Assembly (NCBI RefSeq): GCF_020080835.1
Contig: NC_058163.1
Location: forward strand, 4,375,318-4,439,317
DNA from: Cotesia glomerata
Taxonomy: Eukaryota > Arthropoda > Insecta > Hymenoptera > Braconidae
Length of the DNA stretch: 64,000 nt
Direction: 5' to 3'
Shown: positions 12,231 to 23,429 of the stretch, one piece after another
Layout: every line of letters starts with the position of its first letter
Position numbering within the stretch: position 1 is the stretch's first letter
Translations under genes and position numbers: made by a program
Notes under the pieces: generated by a model
The model's database searches: none
The model's input: only the letters and a program-made list of their open reading frames with translations
What the model was told of the DNA's origin: nothing

Positions 12231-13720
12231 CATTATATTTTTACTTTGTACACAATAAACAACGATACTATAATGAGCAATTGTCCTTAACCAAAAAACT
12301 TCCTTAAACTCTTTAAAATCCAAGAATTTGTCCCGCGGTCCATCTATTGATCGAGTTGCCCCAGTCTTACGTCCCCAGATAAAACCCGTTGATTCACACC
12401 GGAAGGCAGCCTCTAAAAAGCTCGTAGGTCCTCGTTTTGACATGAAATTTTTTATTCCTCCCATAATTGTAATGCAGAAACCCAGTACACGGAGCTTTCA
12501 TTATAATTTTTTCCTCCCATGCCTCGTTCTCCTCTTGCCCCTCATCCCGGTTCATTGACAAAAGAAGAAATTACGAGATAGAGAAAAATAGCTCGAGGCG
12601 GGTTGATAAGAAAATGTACGAGCGGGTTCCTCGGTATTAGATTAAATAAAGCATTCATGCACACACCGAATAAAAATACAACGGTAGTTTCTTGCGTCAT
12701 CCGAGGTAGGAAGAGAGTAAAAAGTTTTGAACATAAATAAAAAAACATCAGTTAGTCATCCCCACTCCACTTCCTTTCCGTCTCTTCGAAATCACCCCCT
12801 CTCTTCCTGACCCGCCATCTTGTCTTCATTTCTGAGCATCGTTTATTCCGTTTCTGTTTTATATTGATACAGGATCAACAATGTATCTCATGTCTTATTC
12901 CCAGGACTACTCCTTTGTTTCATCATCGAGGATCGCTAAAAGAAATAATATCAAGGCCGGATGTTTTCTCAGTTTCACAACACGCCAATGTAAACTTTTC
13001 TCTCTCTTTTCTTTGTCTCCTAAGCTTTCTTCTAGAAAACGAAGACCTTGGGCGATTGAACGGGAATAAAATAAAACTTTATCTTGCTTGTCTTTCATTT
13101 TAACAATTTTTCGAAGTTACACCCTCACCCCCCTTAAGAGTAGGGGGATTCCTGTTTTCTAGTTATCTAAAATCGTAACTAAGCTCGGAATAGAGCCATC
13201 GGTTTTATTTTAAACTCTTTGTTTCCATTCACTGGACAGCGTACAATCTTCCGAGTTTTAAGTCTCAGGCTACGAGGACATTAAATGCTCAACCGAAGCT
13301 CTTTTCACGCCGGTAACCCAAGTGGTTAATGTAATAGCGACATTATCTCCAGGTGCCGCTTTCCGAGCGTTAGATTTTAGATTTTACACCTCCTGGTACT
13401 TACTTTGCTTATAAAACTTTTGTTTCAGTGGATTTTTGGTTGATTGTCATTGTTATTGTTGTGGTTTCGAGATTTATGGGCGGTTTGAGTGTTAACAAAA
13501 TGGCGGCTTTAGTTGGGAGATATTGTTTTAGGTTATTGGTAACTTTTAAGTATCACTATAAATATTTATGGGTTAGTTCTGGAGATTAGAAGACTATAAA
13601 GAGATAAAATGATAGAGAATGCGGAGTTTTGATGGAAAATTTGAGAAAGTTAGTGTTGTTGACAAAATAGAGAAAAGTTACATGAAATGGCGGAAATAGA
13701 GAACTTGCATTAATTTTATT
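12231..13720. other. Less A+T-rich island, no recognised gene
   Basis: Several 60-80-codon open frames overlap on both strands (12222-13103), none with a recognisable domain or a compelling splice frame. Probable intergenic or intronic single-copy DNA. Confidence 0.35.
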
Positions 13721-13731
13721 TAAAATATGCA

Positions 13732-13830
13732 AATATTTTCGCTGTAATTTCAGAATTAAAATTTATAATAAAAGGTTCAAGTTTTTTGATAATTATGAAA
13801 CTTATTTTTGAAATTACAGCGAAAATATTG
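13732..13830. repeat. Short foldback with ATATTTTCGCTGTAAT ends
   Basis: AATATTTTCGCTGTAATTTC at the left and GAAATTACAGCGAAAATATT at the right are inverted. A third copy of the end lies at about 13910-13925. This looks like a small MITE or MITE debris. Confidence 0.6.
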
Positions 13831-14850
13831 TTTTTTTTTTTTTTTAAAAAAAAACATTCTTTTTTTTAATTAAATTTACAACTTTTATTTAAAAATTTTT
13901 TTATAGGTTTAATATTTTCGCTGTAATAACAAAAATTTTTAACAATTCATTATGAATTGTTATTATAAATTTTTAGCAAAAATCTTAAGATTGACACTAG
14001 AGATTACTTTAATACAGAACTTGTATAAATTTAATATCACTAAAAATTTATGTTTAGATAATAGAAAAATTTATCAGGACTTAAAATTTTTGTTCTGATA
14101 AAAAATTGGATTTTAAAAAAAATTAATCATAAAACATCGATAATTTTTCCGTGTAAAAAAACTAATTATTAGTTGTAACGTCATTATATCTTTCGAGGCC
14201 GAGAGCCAATGAAAATCACGTTATACACTTGTATTTTCAGTATACACATCGCTACCTTAAATAACAACTAAGTGAACACCTAACCTAAAGAATAACTATT
14301 ATTTAGGACATACAAGTAATTATTATTTATTTTATAGTTATTTTGAAATTAATAGACATTAAAATTTAAATATGTGTGATGAAGGATTAATTATAACCTA
14401 TATTTACTAAAATGGCTGTAAAATTTTTTTTCAAACTTACAATGACAATGTATTTTTAAATTTCACCGTGGGATGGCGTTACTCAACTAAATGATGTCAC
14501 TAGCGTTTGAATTTAGATTCTAAAAAAGTTTTAATTCAAAAATTACCCGAAAAACCAATTGTTAAATTGGTCAGTCAGCTCAAAAGTCAAATTAAATTTT
14601 TGTATCAGAAAGGACCTGAATTTCTGCCTTTTTACAGTTTTTTAATAGCATATCTTTTCTATAAGTTTATTTCATGAAATTAGTTTATTAAAAAATTGGT
14701 TATTTTTTCTATAATATCACTCTTATTTTTAAAATTTATTTAAAAATTACCCGAAAAAACCAATTGTTAAAAAATTGTCCTTTTAATTCTCTCAATAACT
14801 TCAATTAAACTTACAAAAAAAATTGAATCACAGAAAATGCTCTCTATTAT
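13831..14850. other. A+T-rich repeat debris
   Basis: No gene. The segment about 14590-14760 is repeated directly at about 15178-15330 (shared CAGAAAGGACCTGAATTTCT), on either side of a small TIR element. Confidence 0.45.
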
Positions 14851-15150
14851 GCACGGAAAGAAGAAAAAGAGAAAAATTACATTATATAATGTAAAATGGC
14901 GCTTCATATAAAAAAACTTGAAAAACTACAGTTTTAGATTGTAATTATTACAGATTTTGTAAGAATTACATTGTAAAATGTAAATATTACATTGAAAGCT
15001 CTAAAAATTAACATTCAAAGTTTGAATTTATAAAAATGTTATTTCGAACTGCAATTTTTCTAGTTTTTTATATAAAGCGAGGTTTTTTATAAACGCTTAT
15101 TACTATTTAAAATATAATTTTTTTTTTTTTTTTTTTTTTTTCCGTATGTG
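14851..15150. mobile_element. 300-bp MITE with GCACGGAAA ends
   Basis: Starts GCACGGAAAGAAGAAAAA and ends with a long T run plus CCGTATGTG. It contains internal palindromic TTACATTATATAATGTAA-type units. It separates two direct copies of a diverged repeat. Confidence 0.55.
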
Positions 15151-16340
15151 TTAAATGGATACTTTTAGTTGAATTTAATTTTTTTTTTGAATCAGAAAGG
15201 ACCTGAATTTCTGTCTTTTTACAGTTTTTTAATAGCATGTCCTTCCTGTATTTCATGAAATTAGTCTATTAAAAAATAGGTAATTTTTATTTTTAAAATT
15301 TATTTAAAAACTACTCAAGCTATGAATATTATAAAATAAAAAAAAAATATTTTTTTTTTTACGAGTACCCTTGAATAAAATGTAATTTTTTTCAGACGAG
15401 CCTATATAACAAGTTATTATCTAGCACAGGTAAAATTACATCGGCATTGCCGTCAGGTTGGTCGTCTACCGTTGACGGACATTTAGGGCTCCCGGGACGA
15501 CAATATAACGACGCAAATCTCGTGCGGCTTGTTGCGATAAACGTATCACGTCGTGCCGGATACTGATGGGAACGAGTGACGAACGACAAACGGAAATTGC
15601 TGTATGGGTGTGTCGCTCGATAATAATTAATAGGGTCCGCATATTGACGAGCTCTGAAACCTACTGCTAAATTTTCCAATCAAGATACTAAACAAAATCT
15701 ATAACTATATCTCAACCGAAGATTTATCTGGCAGCCACCACTCGACAGCCCGATGTCCGAGTAATTCATCTAGGTGTAATTGTCAGTTTTTAAGACCCTC
15801 GACGGTTAGTATCAAGTGCGAAGGAACAAGGAACAGGAACAACGCCGTTAGCTCACCCGGGACATAAATTCACCAGCACATGGCGCCCAGCTTATGAACA
15901 ATAACGCTCATACGACTTGCTCCACGCTCGCCGGCCGAGTACTCAGTAATTACAGCGCCCCATAAACATTCGGTTCACGGCTCAATCTCGTCCAAGAGCA
16001 CCCGAGCGAGTTTGAAAAGGGGTTAGAGCTGGTGGCTGCTGGTTGCTGGTTGCTGGTTGCTAGTTGCTGGCAAAAGGCGGCCACCCTCCGCCGCCTCGAA
16101 TGAAAATGTCAACCACCCACCAACGAAATGTGTCCGGAGCAGAACCAGAACCATCAAACCAACACCCGCAGTCTTTTTGTGTAATCTAATAATCGATATC
16201 TCATGCTGATGAATTATCAGACCAGACTCATTCTCTTAACCAATATCAGTCTTCAGACCGCTCCAGATGCCGTCGACGTGTCACTTTAAGTGGATTCTAT
16301 TTTAGGTTTCTGTCTGTTCAGAAATTACCGAAATTTAAAG
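15151..16340. other. A+T-rich, then less A+T-rich island
   Basis: Positions 15390-16330 are less A+T-rich and could be 3' UTR or regulatory DNA of the zinc-finger gene. A minus-strand open frame of 95 codons (15392-15679) has no recognisable domain. A short GCTGGTT(G) repeat lies at 16032-16069. Confidence 0.35.
15627..15653 (-). CDS. Speculative alternative last coding exon of the zinc-finger gene
   Basis: After an acceptor-like GGTTTCAG, phase 0 reads SSSICGPY and a TAA. The opening closely resembles that of the exon at 20112, which begins SSSVMGDY after a CAG acceptor. It would give a short alternative C terminus if spliced after the exon at 34346 or 19960. The sequence lies in a less A+T-rich island (15.4-16.3 kb) that could hold a 3' UTR. 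The resemblance could be chance; there is no transcript evidence. Confidence 0.15.
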   Translation of the reverse strand, partial: SSSICGPY

Positions 16341-16346
16341 TTATAT

Positions 16347-16872
16347 GCACGGAAAGAAAATTGTACGAAAACATCGTAATTTTTAGAATAGGACATTGTA
16401 GTGCCGGACCAGAACTCGAACATTATAATTTATACGATGAATCATCGTAAATTTCTATCACTCAAATTAAAAAGAAGTTTAGGTCACCGAAAAAATAATT
16501 CTGTGTCACCGAGGAATCAAACCCAGTGTCCTCTCCGCCACAAGCCCAAGGTTTATACCTTTACTCTATCGGAGGGAATATCAAAACTTTCTGCTCAATC
16601 ACATAATAAGACCCTCCATACAGTAGTTGGTCATCTTTCGGTGGTGGCGTCGCAAACTACTAGACTCTGTCTCTCTTTTAATAAAACATATAGTATGCGT
16701 CCTTATTCACTTGCTCTTACGGAAAAAAATTTACAAAATAACATCGTAATTTTCAATAATTCAAATTGTATTCTGTAGACGGCAGCATCGTAAAAATCAA
16801 GATACTGAAAGTCTAGTCCTGGATTATGATGTTACTATTGTAATTTTTCATAGGATTTTTTTTCCCGTGTGC
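16347..16872. mobile_element. TIR element with GCACGGRAA ends
   Basis: Ends GCACGGAAAGAAAAT and the inverted ATTTTTTTTCCCGTGTGC type. The subterminal motif CATCGTAATTTT recurs near both ends (16374, 16742, 16787). The interior 16490-16680 is less A+T-rich and contains a sequence resembling a tRNA B box on the minus strand (GGTTTGATTCC), so it could hold an old SINE; that is uncertain. Confidence 0.6.
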
Positions 16873-16874
16873 GT

Positions 16875-17083
16875 CTACACGGAGAAAAACAAGATTGAAC
16901 TGGTTTCCATGTCAGATGGAACCTAGTTCCATCCATAGTGAAAAAATGTACATATGGCAACTACTTCTAAATAGTTTGTAGTAGGGACAATCTACATAGT
17001 TATCATCTGTACATTTTTTCACCATAGATAGAACTAGGTTCCATCCGACATGGAAACCAGTTAAATCTTGTTTTTTCCGTGTA
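16875..17083. mobile_element. 209-bp foldback MITE
   Basis: Almost perfect inverted arms of about 75 bp: TACACGGAGAAAAACAAGAT at the left pairs with the right end ATCTTGTTTTTTCCGTGTA. The arms also share GGTTTCCATGTC and AACTAGGTTCCATC. It abuts the TIR element that ends at 16872. Confidence 0.85.
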
Positions 17084-17089
17084 AAATTA

Positions 17090-17266
17090 CACTGAAACAA
17101 AATATTCTTGACTGAAGTGTAAATTTCCTTGGCTTGAGAAAATATTAAGAAAGATTGAAAATTTCTTGAATAAACTCAAAGTTTCTTGAGCCAGGGAAAT
17201 TTCTTTTTGCTTCAAAATAACTTTTGTTTTCCTTAAAATTTCTGAAAAAGTTTTTTTTCTGTGTAC
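17090..17266. mobile_element. Short member of the ACACAGAAAAA family
   Basis: Ends ACACTGAAACAAAATATTC and GTTTTTTTTCTGTGTA, with TTCTTGACTGAAG, CTTGGCTTGAG and TTTCTTGAGCCAGG blocks like those of 28731-29430. About 175 bp, so internally deleted. Confidence 0.55.
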
Positions 17267-19410
17267 AAATTCACGATTTTGGCTACATTGAGTACTTTAA
17301 GTGGACGCTATTTCTAAACTTATTCATCGACTTTGATAATTTACTAAGATTTATTAAAATCATTATAGAATTGTGGGTGGAATCACCCTCAAAAGTCGCG
17401 TTGTTTCACAGTACCTAAAATGGTTAAAAATGACCATCAACCTCCTGAATATCACTAAAAATTATTATAAAATAAGTTCCGTAGGTAAAATCAAACCTAT
17501 TGTTATCAGCTTCAAGGTATTTTATTCAGAAATAAGCTATTTTTTATCAATCAAAAGTTATCTGCGTCAAAAGTCATGAAATTACCGATTTTGACTATTT
17601 TTCAAACTTTAAGTGGACACTATTTGTAAATTAACCTACCGATTCTGTTCATTTTCGAACTCATCTAAGGTGCTTGTCTTAGAAACTAGTATACCAAGTT
17701 TCGTCAAGTTCTAGCAAGAATTGTGGGTAGTATCACATCTACAAGTGCCGTTGTGTTTCACAATACCTAAAACTGATGCAAAATGACTATCAAACTTCTG
17801 AAATCCGCTAAAAATGATTATAAAGTAAGAATTCCGCAAGTAAAATCGACTTTCATGTCATCAGCTTGAACCTAATGTCTTCAAAAATGAACTACCTGAT
17901 CTCAATCGAAAGTTATCTACGCCAAAAGTCATGAAATTACTGATTTCAACTATTTTCAAAATTCTGAGTAAGTGCCATTTTTAAATTAACCCACTGATTC
18001 TGATCATCTTTAAACTTATCCAAGGTGCTTGTTTTAGGAACTAGTATACCAAGTTTCGTCAAGTTCTAGCAAGAATTGTGGGTGATATCACATCTACAAG
18101 TGCCGTTATGTATCACCATACCTAAAACTGATGCAAAATGACTATCAAACTTCTGAAATTCGCTGAAAATTATTATAAAGTAAGAATTCCGCAAGTAAAA
18201 TCAACTTTCATGTCATCAGCTAGAATATAATGTCTTCAAAAATGAGCTACCTGATCTCAATCGAAAGTTATTTACGCCAAAAGTCATGAAATTACCGATT
18301 TCAACTATTTTTAAAATTTTAAGTAGGTGCCATTTTTAAACTAACCCACTAATTTCGCTCATCTTCTTATTCATCAAAGGTATTCATCTGAAGAATAACT
18401 TTCATCAAGTTCCTTCAAAAATTATGAGCGCTATATTGACTCAGAACCGCTTTATACAACAAACATCCATAGATTTTTGAACCAATGCTATTTCTAAGCC
18501 TTATTGCACGCCTCATAGCGCGAAGCGCGTGAGGTTGTGCTTTATACTCGACTCGTCAAGTTCAAGCAATTTTGTGATCCTTAAATGCCTCTATCACAAA
18601 AATACTACACTTATACAATGATATGAGTAGATATACACCGAAAAAACACTTAAATTAAACCATCTTTTACTTCCTGAAATCATTTTAAGTTGCTATTTTG
18701 AAAAAAAAAAAACGTTTTGAAAAAAATTTTACGTGGACGTCCGGATGTCACCCCATTTTGGATGTACCAACGATTACTCCCGAACAAATTGATATTTCAA
18801 GATCGGACCTTTTTTTATTAGTTTAAGAATTCGATGAACTGGGTCCGTATTTCATATCAGTGGCCTAGTTTACGTATTTTTTTTTTAATTGAATTTTTAT
18901 TAAAATTCACTACGATACAACCGTACAAAGCCAAACGAACTTTTCTTATTTGTCACGTGAAAACTATGGCGCCACTTGATCAAGCTAGATTTTTTTAGAC
19001 TGCGTGCGCATATGACAAGAAAAAAGGGCGCCGATGTTTAAAAAAAAAATAAAAAATACTCTGTAAGAAATTACTTAATTATAATTTTTTTTTTTTTTAA
19101 TCAATTACACAATTAATTGTTTTCTTAAAAAATGAATGAGCGTTATGAGGCGTGTACTTTTGGATTTTCCAAACTTTTTGACAATATAAGAGATATCACA
19201 AAATTCTAAATTAATTCCAACATTAGGACCGATGCAATTGATGAAATTCTTTAAAATCTATCTAAAAACACAAATTATCCATAATTAACACACTAAAGCT
19301 ACTTGAATTAGGAATAAAGAGCGTAGAAAATAGAACATTGTAAAAATCAATACCCAGTACTAAAATTTATCATCTCTCACAGCTGAAATCTCGAATTTTA
19401 GAAATCTGGA
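17267..19410 (+). repeat. Composite repeat with three 355-bp tandem units, interrupted
   Basis: Unit boundaries marked by GAATTGTGGGTG lie near 17368, 17718, 18073 and, diverged, 18420. The right flank (19157-19390, e.g. CTTGAATTAGGAATAAAGAG) matches the left flank of the inverted array 23430-25620, so the tandem units belong to a larger element. An insertion occupies about 18505-19156. No open frame survives. Confidence 0.8.
18505..19156. mobile_element. Insertion with GCCTCATAGCGC / GCGTTATGAGGC ends
   Basis: The ends GCACGCCTCATAGCGC and GCGTTATGAGGCGTG are inverted repeats. A second internal palindrome GCGCGAAGCGCGTGAGG follows the left end. The element interrupts the composite repeat after AAGCCTTATT, where the other copies continue without break. 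Confidence 0.65.
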
Positions 19411-19959
19411 TTTCTGAACTAATGCTATTTCTCAGCCTTATTAGACTAATTAACAAAAATCAAAAAATTTTTCTTAATTTTACCATAATCCCCAATGCAA
19501 CTCTAAAAACCTAAACTTTCTTCACTCCTCCCTCAAAAGTTTCAAAACTTAAATCATCACCCGCGACGATACAGTAATTGCTTTTCTGCGTTCTACCACT
19601 TGAGTTACTCTCTTTGATCTAACTCGTATATAATTCCCAAGTTTCTCAACAATACCAACATACCATCCATGCATCAAACTCCCCCTCAAACGAGTTCACG
19701 CGATCGAACATCTCACTTAATAATCGCGAGTCATAAATCCGGTCGAGACACAAAGCGACAGGTCTCACTGCAAACTAATTGCTCCGTCCAAGCAGAGTGA
19801 GAGCTGTACTTATCTCTTCCGATAAGACTCCATCAGAATTAGAGAATTAGAACCGTCCCCTTGAAACGAGCCGTCGTTTCATCAACCAGCCGACATTGAA
19901 GAGTCATGTAGCTTTTGATGTGATAAGAAGTGCTCTAATAAATTACTTGGCTGATTTAC

Positions 19960-20112
19960 CTGGAGAGATAGCCGGTACAGGTAATCCTGGTGATACGGGT
20001 AGCCATTCTGGTTGTACTGGTGCTCCTGCTGTTGATAGTAACTGTTCTGCTGCTGGTAGTAGTAGTAGTCTTGATTTTGATACCAATTGTAATCACCCAT
20101 CACACTGGAGCT
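19960..20112 (-). CDS. Probable Tyr/Gln-rich exon of the same zinc-finger gene
   Basis: An acceptor CTGATCAG and a donor CTCCAG|GTAAAT bound 153 nt, exactly 51 codons in phase 0 at both ends, as expected after the exon at 34346. The frame opens SSSVMGDYNWYQNQD and continues with Tyr- and Gln-rich low complexity (a run of four Tyr, runs of three Gln), then GYPYHQDYLYRLSLQ. Upstream in this frame there is a TGA only eight codons before the proposed start, so the exon cannot reach much further 5'. The acceptor tract is weak in pyrimidines. The ATG at 20100 could instead be a translation start, or the exon could be terminal, reading through the donor for 25 residues to a TGA at 19882-19884. Confidence 0.6.
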
Positions 20113-20414
20113 CTGATCAGCTCATCGCGATAACTAAAATCACCTGGAGTGTCTAAAGTGAGGGCAAAAAGGGTCAGCTGAAATTCCGAACAGAATCCAC
20201 CCTTTTCAGCAACGCACTAATTTTACGGGATTATGGAGGTGAAACGAATTAAATGTCGCGGTGGACCGATATTAAACGTTTGTCGTTAATTTCGCGTGGG
20301 AATTGACCGCTTGGAAAGCGACCCGGTTTATTGCCGATAAAAATTCCGCACTGGGACTGCAAGAAATTAATCGCTATTAGTGGTCACTGATACAGATTAT
20401 AACTGATATAGATA

Positions 20415-20984
20415 CTAAATATGATGATGATGAGAGCGTATTGCACTGATGAAGACTTTCAAGCGACTAACTTCTGCAAATTCGCCGCTGGTGGTCAAGA
20501 CGGTCTTCAGCATCCAGGAGGGGGTCTCAACCGGTTTCGAGAATTGATGCGTTAGATTAAGGGCGCGACCCCCTGTGAATTCCGGAGTCACTTCCTGTTT
20601 TCTTCGAGAGGTAGTGGTAAGGCAAAACTTGTTTTTTATGGAGAAGTTAGAGGTGAGAGAGCCTCTTTGATGGTGATGCTGACGGACCACACTTTGTCGA
20701 GGCTCCGGATTTTTTCCAGGATCAAGTAATTTAATTTCCGGGGATTTTAGGTACCTCAGCAGTGTTTTTGGGTCTTTTTGCGACGGCTGATGAGGTGGCG
20801 TCGGCGGTTGGTACGCCAGACCGCAAGGGATAGCGGGAGCGTGATGATCCGATTGAAGGCCAGTTTTACCTACAACTTCGGGTTTTCCCACTGGAAAATC
20901 GCCGATCGTTAAAATATCGGTTCTCAGCTCGGAAATTTGTTTAACGAAGGATTTTATGGATAAAACTGATAGATTTTTTGACAA
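20415..20984 (-). other. Unrecognised open frame in a G+C-richer island
   Basis: A 189-codon open frame lies just upstream (in transcript direction) of the Tyr/Gln-rich exon. The protein would be basic, with Pro-rich (YQPPTPPHQPSQKDP) and His-rich patches and no domain I recognise. I find no convincing splice donor at its end and no clear start context. It could be an alternative 5' exon, a UTR or lncRNA exon, or a chance open frame in less A+T-rich DNA. Confidence 0.2.
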
Positions 20985-21336
20985 TTAGTCAAATTTTTGG
21001 TTCTATGAGTTTGTACATGACATTATCGATATTATTAAGAGAATAAGAAAAATTTGGTGTCCAGGGTAGTCATATAATAAAATTGGTTTTTTTTTTTTGT
21101 AAAATTTAGTGTTATTGTAAAGGTCTTGATTTGAATTTGTGCCTTTTCAAGGTTTCATATCATTCTTACCGATAGTCACTTTATTATGATAAGTATTGCG
21201 GCTGCATTCGAAAATGCTCTATCTCTAGATACATAATTAAGAAATGACTTTGTATCTTGTGAAATATTGACATTTTTCAAGATATAAGCTCACCCCGACA
21301 TTACACTCATCGAGACCTTTCATTTGAGTACTCACA

Positions 21337-21500
21337 CTCTCTAAACATGAATTAGTGAAAATTCACTGGAATAATTGAATATTGACTAATTCTGAGTGCC
21401 AATTGCACCACTTTGAAACCAAAGTGGTTCGATTGGAACTTAGAAAAAGTGAATATTCACTTATTCCAGTGAATTTTCACTAATTCATGTTTAGAGAGCA
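21337..21500. mobile_element. Foldback MITE nested in a Helitron
   Basis: Inverted arms starting CTCTCTAAACATGAATTAGT and ending with the complement. They share AGTGAAAATTCACTGGAATA. Sister repeats run GAGTACCCACATCAATTTTT without a break at this point, which marks it as an insertion. Confidence 0.75.
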
Positions 21501-21533
21501 TCAATTTTTCATATATTTATATATCTATACTAA

Positions 21534-22090
21534 TAAATGGACAGCCGGATCTTTTGTCCGGTTATACTGCGAAAACTACTGAATCGAACGGAATAATACT
21601 TATACCATAAGATGCAGCGTGTTTCGAAGAAGGTTTTAGTATATGATATAATGGTGATTACTTATCCGGAATCTATATTTTTTTGACTTAGAAATAATGA
21701 ATTTTTATTATGACTCAATTTATTCTGTTCGATTGTCATTTGTTTAAAATAAATTTTTTAATTCTATTGGTTATGTTTATATATTAGGCAGATTTCTTCA
21801 CTTATGAGACATGCAATTTCTTTAACTGAAACTTTCAATGCTCATTACAAATTTTTTTTTTTTCATATCAATTATTATTCATTTTTGTGAGAAAAACACG
21901 GGAATGTTATAATGATTGCACATTGAAAGTTACAATGAATATTAGCTAGAATTATTACATGGATAAAAGGTGCATGCCAATTTGATAGAATTGGGAATCT
22001 GTGCAAGTCAAAACAATAATTAAATTTCAAGTCTAGATTTAAAAATACAATTCTATAAAGCGCCCAGCAGAGCGGGCGAGTAACAGCTAG
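21534..22090 (+). mobile_element. Helitron-like element, family 1
   Basis: 5' TCTATACTAATAAATGGA, 3' hairpin CGCCCAGCAGAGCGGGCG (22061-22078) and CTAG, flanked by A at the left and T at the right. This is the canonical A|T insertion of Helitrons. 557 bp, non-coding. The second copy is 47066-47635; both lie in family-2 Helitrons. Confidence 0.88.
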
Positions 22091-22799
22091 TATTATATAT
22101 ATGTATAAATGAAAAATATATTCAAAAATGCATGTGGGTACTTAAATGAAAGGTTTCGATGAGTGTGACATCAAAATGAGTTTATATCTTAAAAAATGTT
22201 AATAATTAAAAAATGACATTGTATCTTGTCAACTAATAATATTTTTAAAAATAGAGGCTCACTCCGATATTACACTCATCGAGACCTTTCATTTGAGTAC
22301 CCACATCAATTTTTCATATATTTATAGATATTTTTATATTTCACAAATACCATATATATAAAATATATAAAAAATGCCATGTGGGTACTTAAATGAAAGG
22401 TTTCGATGAGTGTAACATCGAAATGAGTTTATATCTTTAAAATTGTTAATAATCAAGAAATGATATTGTATCTTGTCAACTAATGACATTTTTAGAGATA
22501 CAAGCTCACCCCGACATTACACTCATCGAGACCTTTCATTTGAGTACCCACATCAATTTTTCATATATTTATATAATATATATATTAATATATATGAAAA
22601 ATATATCAAAATGCATGTGGGTACTCGAATGAAAGCTCTTGATGAATGTAACATCGGGATGAGCTTATTTCTTTAAAAACGTCAATATTCAAGAAATTAC
22701 AGTGCAATTTAACAAAATTCATTACCTAATAAAGCAAAATTTTATTTATTTATAATTCACAAGTCACGGCAGTCACATTGTGACTGCAAGGGTTGTTAG

Positions 22800-23429
22800 T
22801 TCATTGTTGGTCAATTTATTTTGCAATTTTTTTGAAAAAATTTGGGAAAGTATTCATTTTCAAAAGAAAGTTAAAAAGGCACCTGAACAGAGAAAAAAGA
22901 GGAGGCAGGGTCCGAGGGGTGGATTCCTCAGATACTAACACAAGTAACACTATGTGCTGTTACTGCCTTGAGGTTGATGGTATCGAATCAATCTAGCCAA
23001 CCGCCGTCTAGGTGAAGGAATACTCTTGAAAGTCAATACTGGTATCCGATTTCCAGGATCTCGTTGTTCAAAGTACACGAAGCTCGTAGGAAGAAACTAA
23101 TTGGCAGGTAGCTGTTCAGTAACACGAATAAAAGCGGAATGAACACACACGAAAACTGCTGAGGAATAAAAGACCGATTGAATTGTGAGATTCTTCAGAC
23201 TGTTCCGACAAAAGCTTCTAACCGGCTTTTATACCGGCTACGCCATCCAGATCATCGATTTTATCTTTTAATACTTTAATGCCGCCCATTAAACGGCAAC
23301 CCATTAATCACTAGATGATTCTAAAGTTCAGGTATTCAAAGCTTTTTACCGTTATAATGACCCAAAGCAAGAGGATCGACTTTGCTAGGGTATTTTCATC
23401 AAAGTGAGATTTCTAGAGTTCAATTTCAG
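22800..23429. other. Less A+T-rich DNA, no gene seen
   Basis: Two short open frames on the plus strand are not convincing. Nothing recognisable. Confidence 0.35.

Larger units (their letters stand above)
19411..21025. other. Less A+T-rich region around the Tyr/Gln-rich exon
   Basis: Apart from the exon at 19960-20112 and the open frame at 20415-20984, I see no feature. Being less A+T-rich over 1.4 kb and free of repeats, it is the most likely place for further exons or a 3' end. Confidence 0.35.
21026..22799 (+). mobile_element. Helitron-like element, family 2, with nested insertions
   Basis: Starts TCGATATTATTAAGAGAATA and ends in a hairpin GCAGTCACATTGTGACTGC (22769-22787), ten bases or so before TTAG, a degenerate CTAG end, followed by T. 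Sister copies are 46750-49685 and 59174-61224. Inside are a small foldback (21337-21500), a family-1 Helitron (21534-22090) and inverted units such as ACACTCATCGAGACCTTTCA. No Rep/helicase coding sequence. Confidence 0.75.

Noticed and set aside
16490..16680. Second tRNA-derived SINE
   Set aside because: A B-box-like GGTTTGATTCC is present on the minus strand, but no A box at the right distance and no flanking duplication could be found.
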